Source: Paraphysomonas bandaiensis (taxonomy: Eukaryota; Chrysophyceae). Taken from it: DNA of 64,000 nucleotides. The stretch is taken from NCBI GenBank assembly GCA_965644295.1, contig CBFFRP010000324.1, positions 62,001 through 126,000 on the forward strand. The letters are read 5' to 3'. Made by a program: the position numbers and the translations under genes. The notes below the pieces were generated by a model. That model had not been told where the DNA came from, searched no databases, and saw only the letters and a program-made list of their open reading frames with translations. Shown here piece after piece: positions 46,930 to 57,882 of this stretch. The stretch's first letter is position 1. Each line of letters opens with the position of its first letter.

Positions 46930-49900
46930 CTATAATTTTATCGAATCCCATACAATCACTCTTCCGTCAGCAGATCCTGAAGTCAATTTGCTTCCGTCTG
47001 CATTCCACGAGAGCGAAATGACAGCATCCTGATGACCTCTGAACAGGGAATGTAGAGTTGCGGTCGTGCAACTCCACACCATTATAATTCCATCGATATC
47101 TCCAGAAGCAATCCTTTCACCATCCGGACACCAGACGACAGCTTTAACAGAACGCATGTGGTCGCGGAACACGGCAAACACGGCGGTAGGCTGAAACGCA
47201 CTCCAAACTTTGACGTACCCATCATCAGATGCCGATGCTATTTTATCACTCATTGGACTCCACGATATCGATGAAACGGAGAGCTTATGATCATGAAATG
47301 TATATGCTTTTTTATTGGATACATTCCAAACACGAACACGGTTGCTTAAGGTACCTGCCACAACACTTCGACTATCAGGACTCCAAGCAACACTAGTAAT
47401 AAAATAATCACTTGTATTCTTTAAAGTTTTAAGTTTAGTTCCGCTTTCAGCATTCCATACAACTACAGTGGAGTCTTTCGAGCCAGTCGCTATGAGTTGC
47501 GCGTCCGGGCTCCACGCAATCGTTGTGATATCAGCAGTGTGACCTTCCGTAAGAGAAAGTATTAACTCACCTTTCATAGGGTTCCATACTTTGGCTGTAC
47601 AATCTCTTGAGCCTGATGCCAGTAATGCACCATCTGGTTTCCATGACAAACAAGTCGCTCCTTTCTTGTGACCTCTGTATTGAGCTAAGGTCAAACCCTG
47701 CAAGGAATCCCACAAGAATATACATTCATCATCAGCAACAGAGGCTACAAGTTTACCATCTGGGGAAAAAGCCACACAACACACTGCATTCCGAAAATGC
47801 ATATTAGCATCAGGAGTATTAACAACACAGAGTCCCCGAACCCAACTGTCTTCTAAAAAAGTTCCATCTTCACTGTTCCAGTGCATATACTGTAACATGT
47901 CTGTCCGTACCATTGAGTCCTGTGGTTGCGATGTAGCCGTCACAGGTATCATGACGCTGGGACATTGAGCCATATCATTAATGGCGGAGGCCATCCAATC
48001 AAAATAATGCTCTACTTTCAACGCCATTTGTTTACTTAACTTAGTACTTGACCAATCAATAACTTGGAACATTTCATGGAGATTTTCTAATTCGGTCTTA
48101 ACTTCAAATCCCTGACCGCACTTTAGAGCAGCACATATGTAATCAAAGTCACACAAATCTTCAACAGCTTCTGCAATCATTCCTGCCTTAATCATATGAT
48201 ATATTGCCTCCACACACCTTCTGTGATGTGGCTTGGATGAAGGAAGCCAAACGCTGCGACCGGCCATGTCCAACGGAGAAGGAGCAATATTCTTCGTCTC
48301 ACGTACAGTCGCGTCGATCCTATTGCTGAAATAGCACCCTAGAATTCTATGAATTGCTCTCTTCCCTTCGTTGGTACCATTCGAATAACGCTCTTCGGCC
48401 AATACCTGCAATGTTTTGTGGCGCCATGAAACGCAACCGTGCAGCTGCTCAATAATTAAACCACCTAATGCTGATCGCAATTGAGCCCATTTGGAGAATG
48501 GAATACGCACATAATCTGACGAACTTTTTGTAAAAGTGGATTTCACGATCTCATCATCCATCGAAAGCATATCATCCATCTCACAGTCATTTATACCTCG
48601 CCGAGAGAAAGTCATTAGGCCTAATGCTTTACGGGTTAAATTTTCACCACACTGTTGCTCTATGCTCTCCATGAGCTGAGAAAATACACCTGCCAGGGAC
48701 AACTCCAGCTCAGGTTCACCAAAACCACTTCTCCAACTTCGTATAACGCGAGCAACCATACTGATGAAAAGCGCAGTCGGTTCTTCCGCTATGCTATTCA
48801 TCGCTATTGTCCATTGCCTCTTCGTCAGAGTACGAGAGCACATATGCGACAAATACGATTCCAAAAACTTCCTCGCCTCACTCTTTTCCTCCCCTGGCTT
48901 GGATGGACCCTTTTCTCTCTTGTGAGATATAGCTCCTTCGTTATCATTATCCATTATATCTTGGCTCATACTTCCACTAATACTATCATTAGATGATATT
49001 TTTGACATGCTCCGTTGCATTCCCGGTATGTCAGTGGAAAACTCGCCTACAAGCAGCGTGGGAATTTCTTCCCGCGTTAAAATATCACTCACCCCAACTT
49101 TGTCTCCACTTGTAGTCGATATAACAATACGGGTATCGCAATGAGGGTTTAAGTCACGCAAAAACAACGCTCCGTCAGATACCATATCCAGGCCATCTAA
49201 TATCAAAATAACAGCGTGTGTTCTCAGCAGTAGCTGCAAAATCTCCCAGTCACTCATATGCTTCACATATTGGGAATCAGCTCGTCCCATTAAATATTCT
49301 ATTTGTAATCGTAAGCTCCGTACAAGTGCTGCACCGTGAATACTATTTTCCGTAGTACCGCAAAAGCGAACTATTACTGGACGAGGAGTGTGCACTCGAA
49401 GTCCTTTCTTACGACTTTTGGATGTTAATTTATGCTTCTCAATTTCACAATCATACATCATACTAGCAAATTTAGCCATAACAGCAGACTTCCCGACCCC
49501 TGTTGCTCCTTTGAAAGCAAATGAGATGCAGTTGTACCTGCCAGTTGCAGACTTTTCCTTCAGTGCGCCGACAATGGTACGAGCCCGTACATTTCGTGGG
49601 TCAGACACTGATCGATTTGGTAAAGCAGCGTGTTCCAGTGCTTCTGACATCAGTCCTTCCCTTCCAAAAAATGAAATGCACAGATCATGTGCCCATTTAC
49701 AATGATGTAAAAACTCCTCTGCAACATGACCAGGGACTCCTAGGCCACACCCATCCGTCTCCCACTTCAAGCGAAGTCCAAGGATAGCTTGGAGCTCGTC
49801 CCTCAAAGTACTAAATGTCTCATCCTCCCACTGGTTCACATAGAACTGACACGGATTCTCGCCATCCACAACTGACTCGTATGACACATCTCTGTCGCAA

Positions 49901-51180
49901 CGAATTCGGTGTGGAGCTACTTTCGTCATCTTTCGTGTCATCCACCCACGCAGCTCATTCAATTGCTTTCCAGCTTCTTCGTCTGAGATTGGCTCAACGA
50001 AGTTATCATCGTCACATGCTGAGTTGAAAGTACGCTGAATCCAAAATACACGGTCAGTATCTTCGGCATTTTTGAGCGCATATTTGATCTCCCATTCTTG
50101 CAAGCTACGCCCAACAGCTGCGTCTCGGCATCCAGTCTTGTCAAATCGAATACCGCTAAGCAGGTCACGTAGCTGGGGAGCAACATAATTCAAATAGTGC
50201 GGGAGTTCAAATTCGGAAACCGAACGAAGACAGTATTGGGGCGGATTAGAGTTAGTATCAAGGAAAAACCACTCCCTGGCAAGTGTACAAAGGGTCTCGT
50301 CATGACAGCTTTTCAGTTTCGCCTCAAAGCTGCGCTTCTCGATAGCTCGAGGAAGAGGTCGAGAGCCATACTTTTCGTTAAGTAAGCACAAAAAAAACAG
50401 CCCACACGAGTGGTTGCGACATCTCTCGATCTCTCTCTTTGATGCTTCCCATAATTCATGGTTTATTGAGTACTCATCAGGTACCATTTCAACAAACGTA
50501 ACTGCAATATCAAAAGGAAATGCCTCTGCTCTTAGCTTCGGAAGGATGCGCTCAAAAAGTATACCGCGTTCACACCGCGAGTCCTGCCAGCTCATGATGC
50601 ATGAAAACAAAAAGTCGACAGGGCTTACCTTGTAGGTGCTGGAGACGAACACTTGCATCTGCCACTGCCGGAACATCCATTTGTGTACAGTTGTCTTCAG
50701 TTGACCCAGGGCTTCATCGTGATGTCCATTCATGAAATCCCCAGCAAGAACATCTTTTCTCAAACTACACTTTTCTTGTTCATTAAAAATTAGTCTATCT
50801 TCTATATGCGCAGCAGGTTTGGTAGAGAATGAGCTGTCACGTCGCGGTTTCACAAATGGCACAGGTGTGGCATGTTGTTTAGGAAACCCAGTGCACGCAG
50901 GAGCAACATAGGAAGACATTTTCCGACAGGGCGAATTCGCTGTATCTCTGACCACCGTTAAAGCTTCAAAACACTGGAATACTTTCCTTGAATTATCCGC
51001 CTGATCTTTAATTTCAAGTTTTGCTCTCGTTACTGGGCGAGATCTCGTACGTAACGTGGATAGTGACGACACTGAACCAGAGCATGACCCCGGTGTTCGA
51101 GCACGTTGATGGGGTATAATGATGGGAGCAAGGAGTCGATTAGTTTCTGGTTTCTTCGGCTTGAAATTATCGACAGGCAT
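46930..51180 (-). CDS. STAND NTPase with NACHT and WD40 domains (NWD1/TEP1-like)
   Basis: Single exon of 4251 nt, 1416 aa. Order: a disordered basic N-terminus (~1-160); a DUF4062-like segment starting QVFVSSTYKVSPVDFL (~residues 170-280), as found in front of NACHT in NWD1, NPHP3 and TEP1; then a linker. The NACHT NTPase follows, with P-loop GATGVGKSA (~557-566), Walker B VILILDGLDMV (~657-667) and helical WH-type regions. Seven C-terminal WD40 blades (~1125-1416) have dipeptides FLWD, KVWN, VVWN, RVWN, KVWS, MVWS and VVWD. STAND proteins are ligand-triggered oligomerising switches in immunity, death or signalling; the ligand here is unknown. It is the longest gene in the window and has no intron, unlike neighbours. 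Divergent from the PCBD gene. Confidence 0.9.
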   Translation of the reverse strand: MPVDNFKPKKPETNRLLAPIIIPHQRARTPGSCSGSVSSLSTLRTRSRPVTRAKLEIKDQADNSRKVFQCFEALTVVRDTANSPCRKMSSYVAPACTGFPKQHATPVPFVKPRRDSSFSTKPAAHIEDRLIFNEQEKCSLRKDVLAGDFMNGHHDEALGQLKTTVHKWMFRQWQMQVFVSSTYKVSPVDFLFSCIMSWQDSRCERGILFERILPKLRAEAFPFDIAVTFVEMVPDEYSINHELWEASKREIERCRNHSCGLFFLCLLNEKYGSRPLPRAIEKRSFEAKLKSCHDETLCTLAREWFFLDTNSNPPQYCLRSVSEFELPHYLNYVAPQLRDLLSGIRFDKTGCRDAAVGRSLQEWEIKYALKNAEDTDRVFWIQRTFNSACDDDNFVEPISDEEAGKQLNELRGWMTRKMTKVAPHRIRCDRDVSYESVVDGENPCQFYVNQWEDETFSTLRDELQAILGLRLKWETDGCGLGVPGHVAEEFLHHCKWAHDLCISFFGREGLMSEALEHAALPNRSVSDPRNVRARTIVGALKEKSATGRYNCISFAFKGATGVGKSAVMAKFASMMYDCEIEKHKLTSKSRKKGLRVHTPRPVIVRFCGTTENSIHGAALVRSLRLQIEYLMGRADSQYVKHMSDWEILQLLLRTHAVILILDGLDMVSDGALFLRDLNPHCDTRIVISTTSGDKVGVSDILTREEIPTLLVGEFSTDIPGMQRSMSKISSNDSISGSMSQDIMDNDNEGAISHKREKGPSKPGEEKSEARKFLESYLSHMCSRTLTKRQWTIAMNSIAEEPTALFISMVARVIRSWRSGFGEPELELSLAGVFSQLMESIEQQCGENLTRKALGLMTFSRRGINDCEMDDMLSMDDEIVKSTFTKSSSDYVRIPFSKWAQLRSALGGLIIEQLHGCVSWRHKTLQVLAEERYSNGTNEGKRAIHRILGCYFSNRIDATVRETKNIAPSPLDMAGRSVWLPSSKPHHRRCVEAIYHMIKAGMIAEAVEDLCDFDYICAALKCGQGFEVKTELENLHEMFQVIDWSSTKLSKQMALKVEHYFDWMASAINDMAQCPSVMIPVTATSQPQDSMVRTDMLQYMHWNSEDGTFLEDSWVRGLCVVNTPDANMHFRNAVCCVAFSPDGKLVASVADDECIFLWDSLQGLTLAQYRGHKKGATCLSWKPDGALLASGSRDCTAKVWNPMKGELILSLTEGHTADITTIAWSPDAQLIATGSKDSTVVVWNAESGTKLKTLKNTSDYFITSVAWSPDSRSVVAGTLSNRVRVWNVSNKKAYTFHDHKLSVSSISWSPMSDKIASASDDGYVKVWSAFQPTAVFAVFRDHMRSVKAVVWCPDGERIASGDIDGIIMVWSCTTATLHSLFRGHQDAVISLSWNADGSKLTSGSADGRVIVWDSIKL

Positions 51181-51873
51181 TCCAATTGCAATGATTTATA
51201 TAACTCTCCAGTCTAATGCTAATGTATATTGGATATCAATGTGCACACCACAACAGAATCAGAGGTGAAAGTAAACAAGAAATCTGTTAAGTGTGAACAT
51301 ATCACTACTAGCTATGAATTCAGCATCTCATAACTCCAGATCACAGTGCACATCAGTATGATATCCACGCTGTGTGTCTACAATACACACACATGATACT
51401 CTCAGCGATCCCATCAACCACACACACATCATACGTAAGACACCGTTTTCCGTTGCATAGCCTTTTTCCACCAACCAATCATATTAATCCTCAGTTCATT
51501 GGCTAATATGAAATACATTGTCATACATGGAATACATAGTTTTTTTTTCTATCTTTGCATACGTGCGTCTGTAGATGTGCTGCTGGTGATGTCGAATATA
51601 CTCCTGAGTGTTCTATAAATCTATTTTAGATTCCATCTCTACACACACATACACACACATGCATATGGACATCATATGAAGCACCAAAAAAAGATCATCT
51701 GACAGTCGTGATCTACGCACTGATGTGTGTATATGTATATACAGATACAACACACAACTCACTGAATATTTTCTACGAACTCTCAGAGTGGTAGAATACT
51801 AACTGGCATTATATTTCTGCCTGGTTTGTGTGATATTCATTAGATTGATCATCAAGTTTCATTAGATAACACA
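51181..51873. promoter_or_regulatory. Bidirectional promoter region (NACHT-WD40 / PCBD)
   Basis: 693 bp between divergent starts. It has CA-rich simple sequence (about 51640-51665) and TGTATATGTATATACAG (about 51727-51743). The exact TACAGCAGTA core of the other divergent spacers is not seen here, making this the exception. Confidence 0.45.
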
Positions 51874-52984
51874 ATGTCTGTTCTTAGTCGTGAGGAGATT
51901 GTCAGCAGACTATCAACACGACCCCTCTGGAAACTCACTCCTGATGGGAAGTTAAGAAGAACTTTTGAAGCCAAGAATTTTCATGCGGCATTAAATTTTA
52001 TTGTTACGATCGGGAATATTGCCGATCATCATCATCATCATCCTGATCTGCACTTAACAGGCTATAAGAACGTTGAGGTTTGTTATCTACAAGTCTATCT
52101 ACTGTAATATATCATATGAGAGTGATTAGGTGGTATTGTATACGCACAGACTTTCGGGATTAACAGAGATGGATTTCGAAATGGCAGACTTGTTTGACAA
52201 GATACCTGTGAACTATTCTCTTATGTGGAAGCGCAACCATCCAGGTAGGGAATTGTATGTGGCACAACGAATCACTTGTGTAACTATTAGATCTTTTGGA
52301 TCATTCTGAGCCTCCTCCTACCTCAAGTGAATCCCATAAACGACCTGCACGCGCCCTTAAGTATGATACCATATTCCGGCGTCCGCCATCCAGCTCGGAC
52401 TCCATCTCGACTCCCATTCGGACTCACCACCCGAAAACTCCACCTACTAGTCCCCCGCAATGTACACAGCAGCCTAAAAAACCTGCTGCTGTTTCCAGCC
52501 CTCCTGAGCCCTCTCGACTACGCATACCTTCTCCTCAGGCCCCCCCTCCTCCGCCTCCTCCATGTCATGGTGTAGCTCTCACACCTCGAAGTATGCACAA
52601 GCATATACAGCTCAAGAAGCGCAATCCCACCAATCTTGAAACGCCAGAAGAGAATGAAGCATGGAAATCCATGGCCGCAGCGCTCCAAACACTTATTGAC
52701 AATGGGTACGTATGATGTCTTCCTTTTTATTCTCTATTTCTTAACGACCGCATGTTCTTACAACTTGCAGTTATGATATTGGGATTGGTGAGTCCCTACT
52801 ACCTATGGTGAACGCTCATGAGGTATATCCGAATTGGGAGGAAGAGATGCACTCGGCGTACGTACATTTGAACAAACGCCTATCACCGAGTTGGTTGGAC
52901 TCCGAGCCAACTGTTGTAATCCAAGCCTGCATGCAATTTGTGGAAGGATACAATGTGATATTCTCTGACAATTTTATGACTTAA
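51874..52984 (+). CDS. Pterin-4a-carbinolamine dehydratase (PCBD) fused to a novel C-terminal region
   Basis: Four exons: 51874-52077, 52130-52244, 52291-52705 and 52771-52984, with introns of 52, 46 and 65 nt, all phase-compatible; 315 aa, versus ~100 for ordinary PCBD. Residues 1-105 are a complete dehydratase. The catalytic pattern is present: HHP at 55-57, Tyr64, His74 after exactly nine residues, then Asp83. It recycles oxidised pterin cofactor for aromatic amino-acid hydroxylases, or acts as DCoH. Residues ~106-220 are Pro/Ser-rich with a seven-proline run. Residues ~225-315 form a compact acidic region (ENEAWKSMAAALQTLIDNG to the end) that I do not recognise. The joining intron leaves no start codon for a separate second gene. 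Confidence 0.82.
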
Positions 52985-53469
52985 GCACACAATGACTGTT
53001 CTGTTATTGAGGTTTATATTCTTTAAATGTACCATGCCGAGATTTCAAGTATGGAGAGCATTTTAACATTTCTGAGTACTGGGTTTTACAGCAACATATT
53101 TTTACTATTTGAATATTTGAAAGATTTGCACCACGAAGTATTTGATTTGACAGTGTACGAATATGAGTAACAGCTATTAATTCTATGAAGTTTATCAGTT
53201 CGTTTCATTCAGTGTTAGAATTTCTTGCCGCAAGTAATGCAGTTGCCGAAAAAAGAGCTCTCGCTATAGTATTACAAGTAGGGTTGTAGGAATGCAAGCC
53301 CTTTCTTGCATGAAGAATTCGGTTAACTTAGAAAAATAAGAAGTCAGGATGTGGAATCGATTTGCTTAACATTACTCTTGTTACAATTCTACGGTTACGA
53401 CGTACATGAATATTACAACTCTACTGACTACTGACATAGAGTGATAAGATATATTGAAATATATTGAAA

Positions 53470-54087
53470 GTCTTATTATTAGCAATAGGTGTTAAAAACC
53501 TGCACCAACTTAGTAGCTAGATGAATGCTAGAAAAACTAGTTAGACCTCTACCTGTAACTAATCAGTACACACTTTTTTTCTCCCACTATTTAACGCTAC
53601 GAAAACTTCTTGTGCGTGGCCGCAAGCACCAAAGTGCGACCACTTCCGCTCTAAGCTCTTAAGGTGAACATCCCGGGTGCTTGATTTCAGCAGGCAGCCC
53701 AACACCCCGGTTACCTTTCAGGTGGGCCCATTCCCGGATGCCTGTTTTTTCGTCAGGGCCCAAAGACGTCTACACAAGTGACACTTATTGGTGTCCCTTG
53801 TACCACAAAAGCATTCGGCTATGAGTGGGCAAAAGAATATCTGCTGACTATGTTTGCGGCTCACGTTAGTTTTCCCAGAGAGAATCTCTCCGGTACTTAT
53901 CCCTTTGAACGGAAGTGGTTGCACCTTGGTGCTTGCGGCGACGCACAAGCAGCTTTCGTAGCGTTAAATAGTAGGATAAAAGAGTTTGTATTGATTAGTT
54001 ACGGGTAGTGGTCTAACTAGTATGTCTAGCATTCTTCTAGCCACTAATTGATGCAAGGTCTCAACGCCTATTGCTAAATAATCAGAC
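53470..54087. mobile_element. Foldback element with ~178-bp terminal inverted repeats
   Basis: The left arm 53470-53648 and right arm 53911-54087 are inverted copies of each other. Shared blocks in order: TTATTAGCAATAGG, GCTAGA(T/A)GAATGCTAGA, ACTAGTTAGACC, GTAACTAATCA, CTATTTAACGCTACGAAA, CTTGTGCGT, GCAAGCACCAA and ACCACTTCC. The core (53657-53900) is the sequence shared with 24197-24400 and 54620-54990. No transposase is encoded, so it is non-autonomous. Confidence 0.8.
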
Positions 54088-54619
54088 ATTCACTACTTAT
54101 CCCCCAGAACACTACGAAAAGGTGCGAGTCCGACTTTGTTGAGAGAAAAATGATATACTATATTGTACTTCAAGTATAATCTATTGAAATAGCCATGTGT
54201 GCGATTTATCAATAGTATTAACACAATGTTGGTTATCAATACTAGTGCAGTATATTGTAAAATCGATACTTTTTACAATAATGCTATAATTAATAATATA
54301 TTGAGATACTGAAACCTTCACTAGTAGGGCATATAAATACTTTCCGTTACTAGCGATAGGAAATCAAGTAGCAATAAATATATAGAACGTGTGTGAAGCT
54401 ATTTTATTAGTGGTATTCCAATGCAAGGGGCACAAAAATTCAAATAGTCTTCACTGCAAAGTGTTTCAGAATCCTCTTTACAGTGTGTTAGAAAAGCTGG
54501 TACTGATGTTATTTAAATAATATGGCGTGGTTGCTTGAAGGTACATGAGGTTGTTTGAGTTGGGCTTATGAAGTGTTAGTTGTTACTGGTAGTGGTATAT
54601 AGTGAATATCTTATTATAG

Positions 54620-54990
54620 AGGATGCCTGCTTATTCGTCAGGGCCCAAAGTGTCACTTGTACCACACAAGCATTTGCCCTCTACAAAGTCGGACTCGCAC
54701 CTTTTCGTAGTGTTCTGGCGGGATAAGTACAGGAGATATATCTCCGGGGAACTAACGTGAACCGAATATATAGTTAGCAGATAGTTTTCTGCCCACTCAT
54801 AGCCAAAAACTTGTAATACAAGAAACACTAATATAAGTGTCTCTTGTGTAGACATCTTTGGGCCTTGACGAATAAACAGGCATCCGGGAATGGGCTAACC
54901 GGGGTATTGGGCTGCTTGCTGAAGTCAAGCATCCGGGATAACTCAAAATTCCTGAAATCAGGTGCGAGTTCGACTTTGTTGAGTGTTGTT
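54620..54990. repeat. Rearranged copy of the foldback-element core
   Basis: Plus-strand GATGCCTG-TTATTCGTCAGGGC is followed by TTGTACCACACAAGCATT. About 200 bp later the same core recurs in inverted orientation (ATAAACAGGCATCCGGGAAT, TGGGCTGCTTGCTGAAGTCA). GGTGCGAGT-CGACTTTGTTGAG also occurs inverted at both sides. It looks like two nested or head-to-head insertions. Confidence 0.65.
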
Positions 54991-55669
54991 ACTGCTAAAA
55001 TTACGACTACCAAAACAGTAGGTCATCTTTATTTAGCAGCGTGGTGGGTATGGCGATCATAGAGCTTAATAACAAGAACTAAAAACAGAATATACTATAC
55101 ACTATAGTATACACAGGCATGTATATAGCTGATTAGTGATACCGTTATATCGCAAGAGTGATGCTGAATCGGTTAAAAAATTATATTTCAATATTGTAAT
55201 TCTTTCTGGTAAGTACATTTTATGCAACAAAAAGCAAGGTTAATGTCAATGCAAAGCCTAATTCTAACAGAGAATAATTAATTTATACAACTATAATATA
55301 TCGTCGCTCCAGTCTTTCCCGTGCACTCTATCACTGACATAAGCTTTAACTCCTATATAAGCTACTATATTAACATAAGCTAAGTGTTTAAAGTGAGAGC
55401 ATGCTGTCCGAAATATATAGGAATCGAATAGTCCCTACATTATTCTTTTTACTATTGAATCTTGGATTACTGTTTAGAATCATTTTCCCTTCACAGACGA
55501 CACATTTGGGACAACACGCAACTACAAGCTGTTTGTAATGGTAATATTTTGTGTAGGTGTACTAAACACCCCCAAAATGAAAGTAAATTGGTTGTCACAA
55601 CACATTTACTGTTGTTCTCGATACAAATAGGTCACTGTATTGTGTCGGCGATTTCATGCACCTGTACAT

Positions 55670-57882
55670 TTATACTTCTTCAGCAGCATTCGTGGGCCGC
55701 TTTATGGAATTCATCGGGTTAGATGTTGATGATTCCAACTTCTCCTTACTAAAGGTTTCTTCACTTTCGCTATCAATAAGAACCTAAGAGTAGAGATCAC
55801 AATAAAACAGATTTACCGACGTGTGCCACCTGTAGCATTCGAACAACAAACATATCTGATACGACGTTAGTCATCGTCTGAATTCGATCGATCAAAAAAT
55901 CGATAGCCTGATACATAACAAGTATAAGAATATAAATGGCATGCTTCATTGACTACAATTTACCTGAACATATGCTATAGCACTAGGCACGTCGTAATTA
56001 GGAAAAGCGGTCTGCCAAACAGTAATCATGGTAACCAACCCTGTGATTATCACAGAAAGTCAGGAATGGAAGCCTAAACATCTCAGCGATATACCAGCAC
56101 TAGGCACGGGTGCAGCCCCAACGGATCCCAGCGTAGACCCAAGTGCTACATTGACCCACGTGAAGGCGTTGACTTTGTTCTCATAGTGGTCGGCATATGC
56201 TAGAAACATTATCACACATGGGAAACTGGGATCACAGAGTAAGACATAGTTAATTACGTCATAGAAGTACACCCACCCGACACCTGTCCCGTCCATATTT
56301 ATGTTAGCACCCATAGGTAGAATGACATTGGCAATAGTCTCTGAAACTAACCCAGTGTCAACTACTGTCCGAATCGTAATAGGCAGTGTGGCCGCCTATA
56401 TACAGTGTGAGAGGTTGATTAGTGGGTGGAAGAAGGCGCTTACACTGGATGCTGTGGACAGCGCGACGAGCATAGCTCTGCGACAGGCGAACATCCACTG
56501 GTAAGGGTTTTCTCTTGTGTATATAAAAAATATTGTTGGAAGAGTAATGCCCACGTGAATCACGATACCGACGAAGGTTGCTGCAACATACACGCCCACA
56601 CTCCGCATGAGAGAAACCAAGTTTCCAGCCTCCGCTAAAGAACCGGCAATCAGGAACGCAATACAATATGGAGCCAGCTCAACAATCCATTTTATGATTA
56701 GATTTGCAATAACAGTGCACTCCTTAAAGAGCTCTAGGACTTCACTCACGGAGTGCGCCTTCGTGGAGAATTCATTCGAGTTTCGTCTTTTGGGAATGCT
56801 ATCAGTGGATGGATTTCGTTTCAGTTGGAGTTCTACTCCCTGGTCTATGTCACTATCACTCTCATCCAACTCCAGTTCAGGAGACGCCGCTGGACCTACT
56901 CCTAAACGTGTAGAATTAACATAGATCATATATACCTTAAGGATAGCGTTTTACCTTTGCCCTCTGTGTCAAGATCCACGCCAATATGTACCATGGCCAT
57001 ACCCATAACCATTGCAATTACTATCACACTAATAATATTAGGGCCCGCAAAGCTCTGTAAGAAGAGATGAGGCGTATACAACTTATATACATATTTGCAA
57101 TCGTACTTCCGTAAAGTTACTGGGAACCAGTGAGTATGCCGTCGACAGGACCTGGTCCAGTAGAGTGCGCTCTACTATGGCTGTATTTATAAGCAGGTTT
57201 TCCTCATCTTGCAAACTAAATTCCTGATACCTGAGTACGTGTTAGCACATATACAATATCATGTGGATAATGTTGTTCTTTTACTTGTGGGAAATATTGT
57301 AAGACGCTGTCGAGTCGGTGGGCATGCAGAGCACGTTTCCTGAGGAGTCCACAGTAATCTTACCAAACCCCTTCGGGCATTTAAACTCAACATCAACACC
57401 ATCTATAATTTGATTACAGTATGACACAAAACATGTAAGCATGGTTACCGTCATCGTCTTCGTCACTATCGGATGTGAACAGGGACGCGAATATATTGGC
57501 CATGGCTATACCGTTCATCACTGCTGCGACTGTGGTTAATAAGTAAAACTTCAAGACCTTTTTCCCTAGACTCCCTGCTCCCCCTTCACCATATATCTGC
57601 GCAACAGAGACCGAAATGTTGAAAAACCTGCGAATACATGATGCAAGTAAACGAATGATATAGTACGCACATCATTGGAATAACTGCGCATTGTAAGGCT
57701 CGTAAAAACAAGGGTCCAGGAAGAGTAACAAGAGAACTAAATACGTGGCCAGCTCCAGATATATTCAGTATAATTCCAAATATAATGCCCAGAGATATAG
57801 AGGTCATGTATTTACTGGAGTCCTGTCGCAGACATGATGTGCTGCATACCCGAGGTAAGAGATCTCTCCTTCTATTATTCAT
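55670..57882 (-). CDS. SLC1/DAACS-family amino-acid transporter
   Basis: Eleven exons on the minus strand: 57882-57671, 57627-57449, 57402-57285, 57230-57107, 57054-56955, 56901-56444, 56395-56277, 56225-56095, 56040-55964, 55907-55830 and 55783-55670. Introns are 43-56 nt; 569 aa. SLC1 landmarks are intact: FLRALQCAVIPMM; TM3-6 helices; HP1 STASSAATLP; TM7 GANINMDGTG; HP2 GSVGAAPVPSAGLVTM; and TM8 DRIQTMTNVVSD. The fold transports acidic or neutral amino acids or dicarboxylates with Na+/H+. The TM8 arginine that grips the side-chain carboxylate is Gln516 here, which argues for a neutral substrate. A long extracellular loop (residues ~130-200) and an acidic/Ser cytosolic insert follow TM3 and TM4. 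It shares a promoter with sideroflexin. Unspliced reading would leave only fragments. Confidence 0.9.

Larger units (their letters stand above)
52985..55669. other. Intergenic, cluster of foldback-element sequence
   Basis: 2.7 kb between convergent ends without genes. It contains the intact foldback element (53470-54087) and a rearranged copy of its core in partly inverted order (54620-54990). The rest (54090-54600, 55000-55669) is AT-rich and unremarkable. Confidence 0.6.

Noticed and set aside
49388-50027. Plus-strand frames of 70-105 codons
   Set aside because: Antisense to the NACHT region of the STAND gene.
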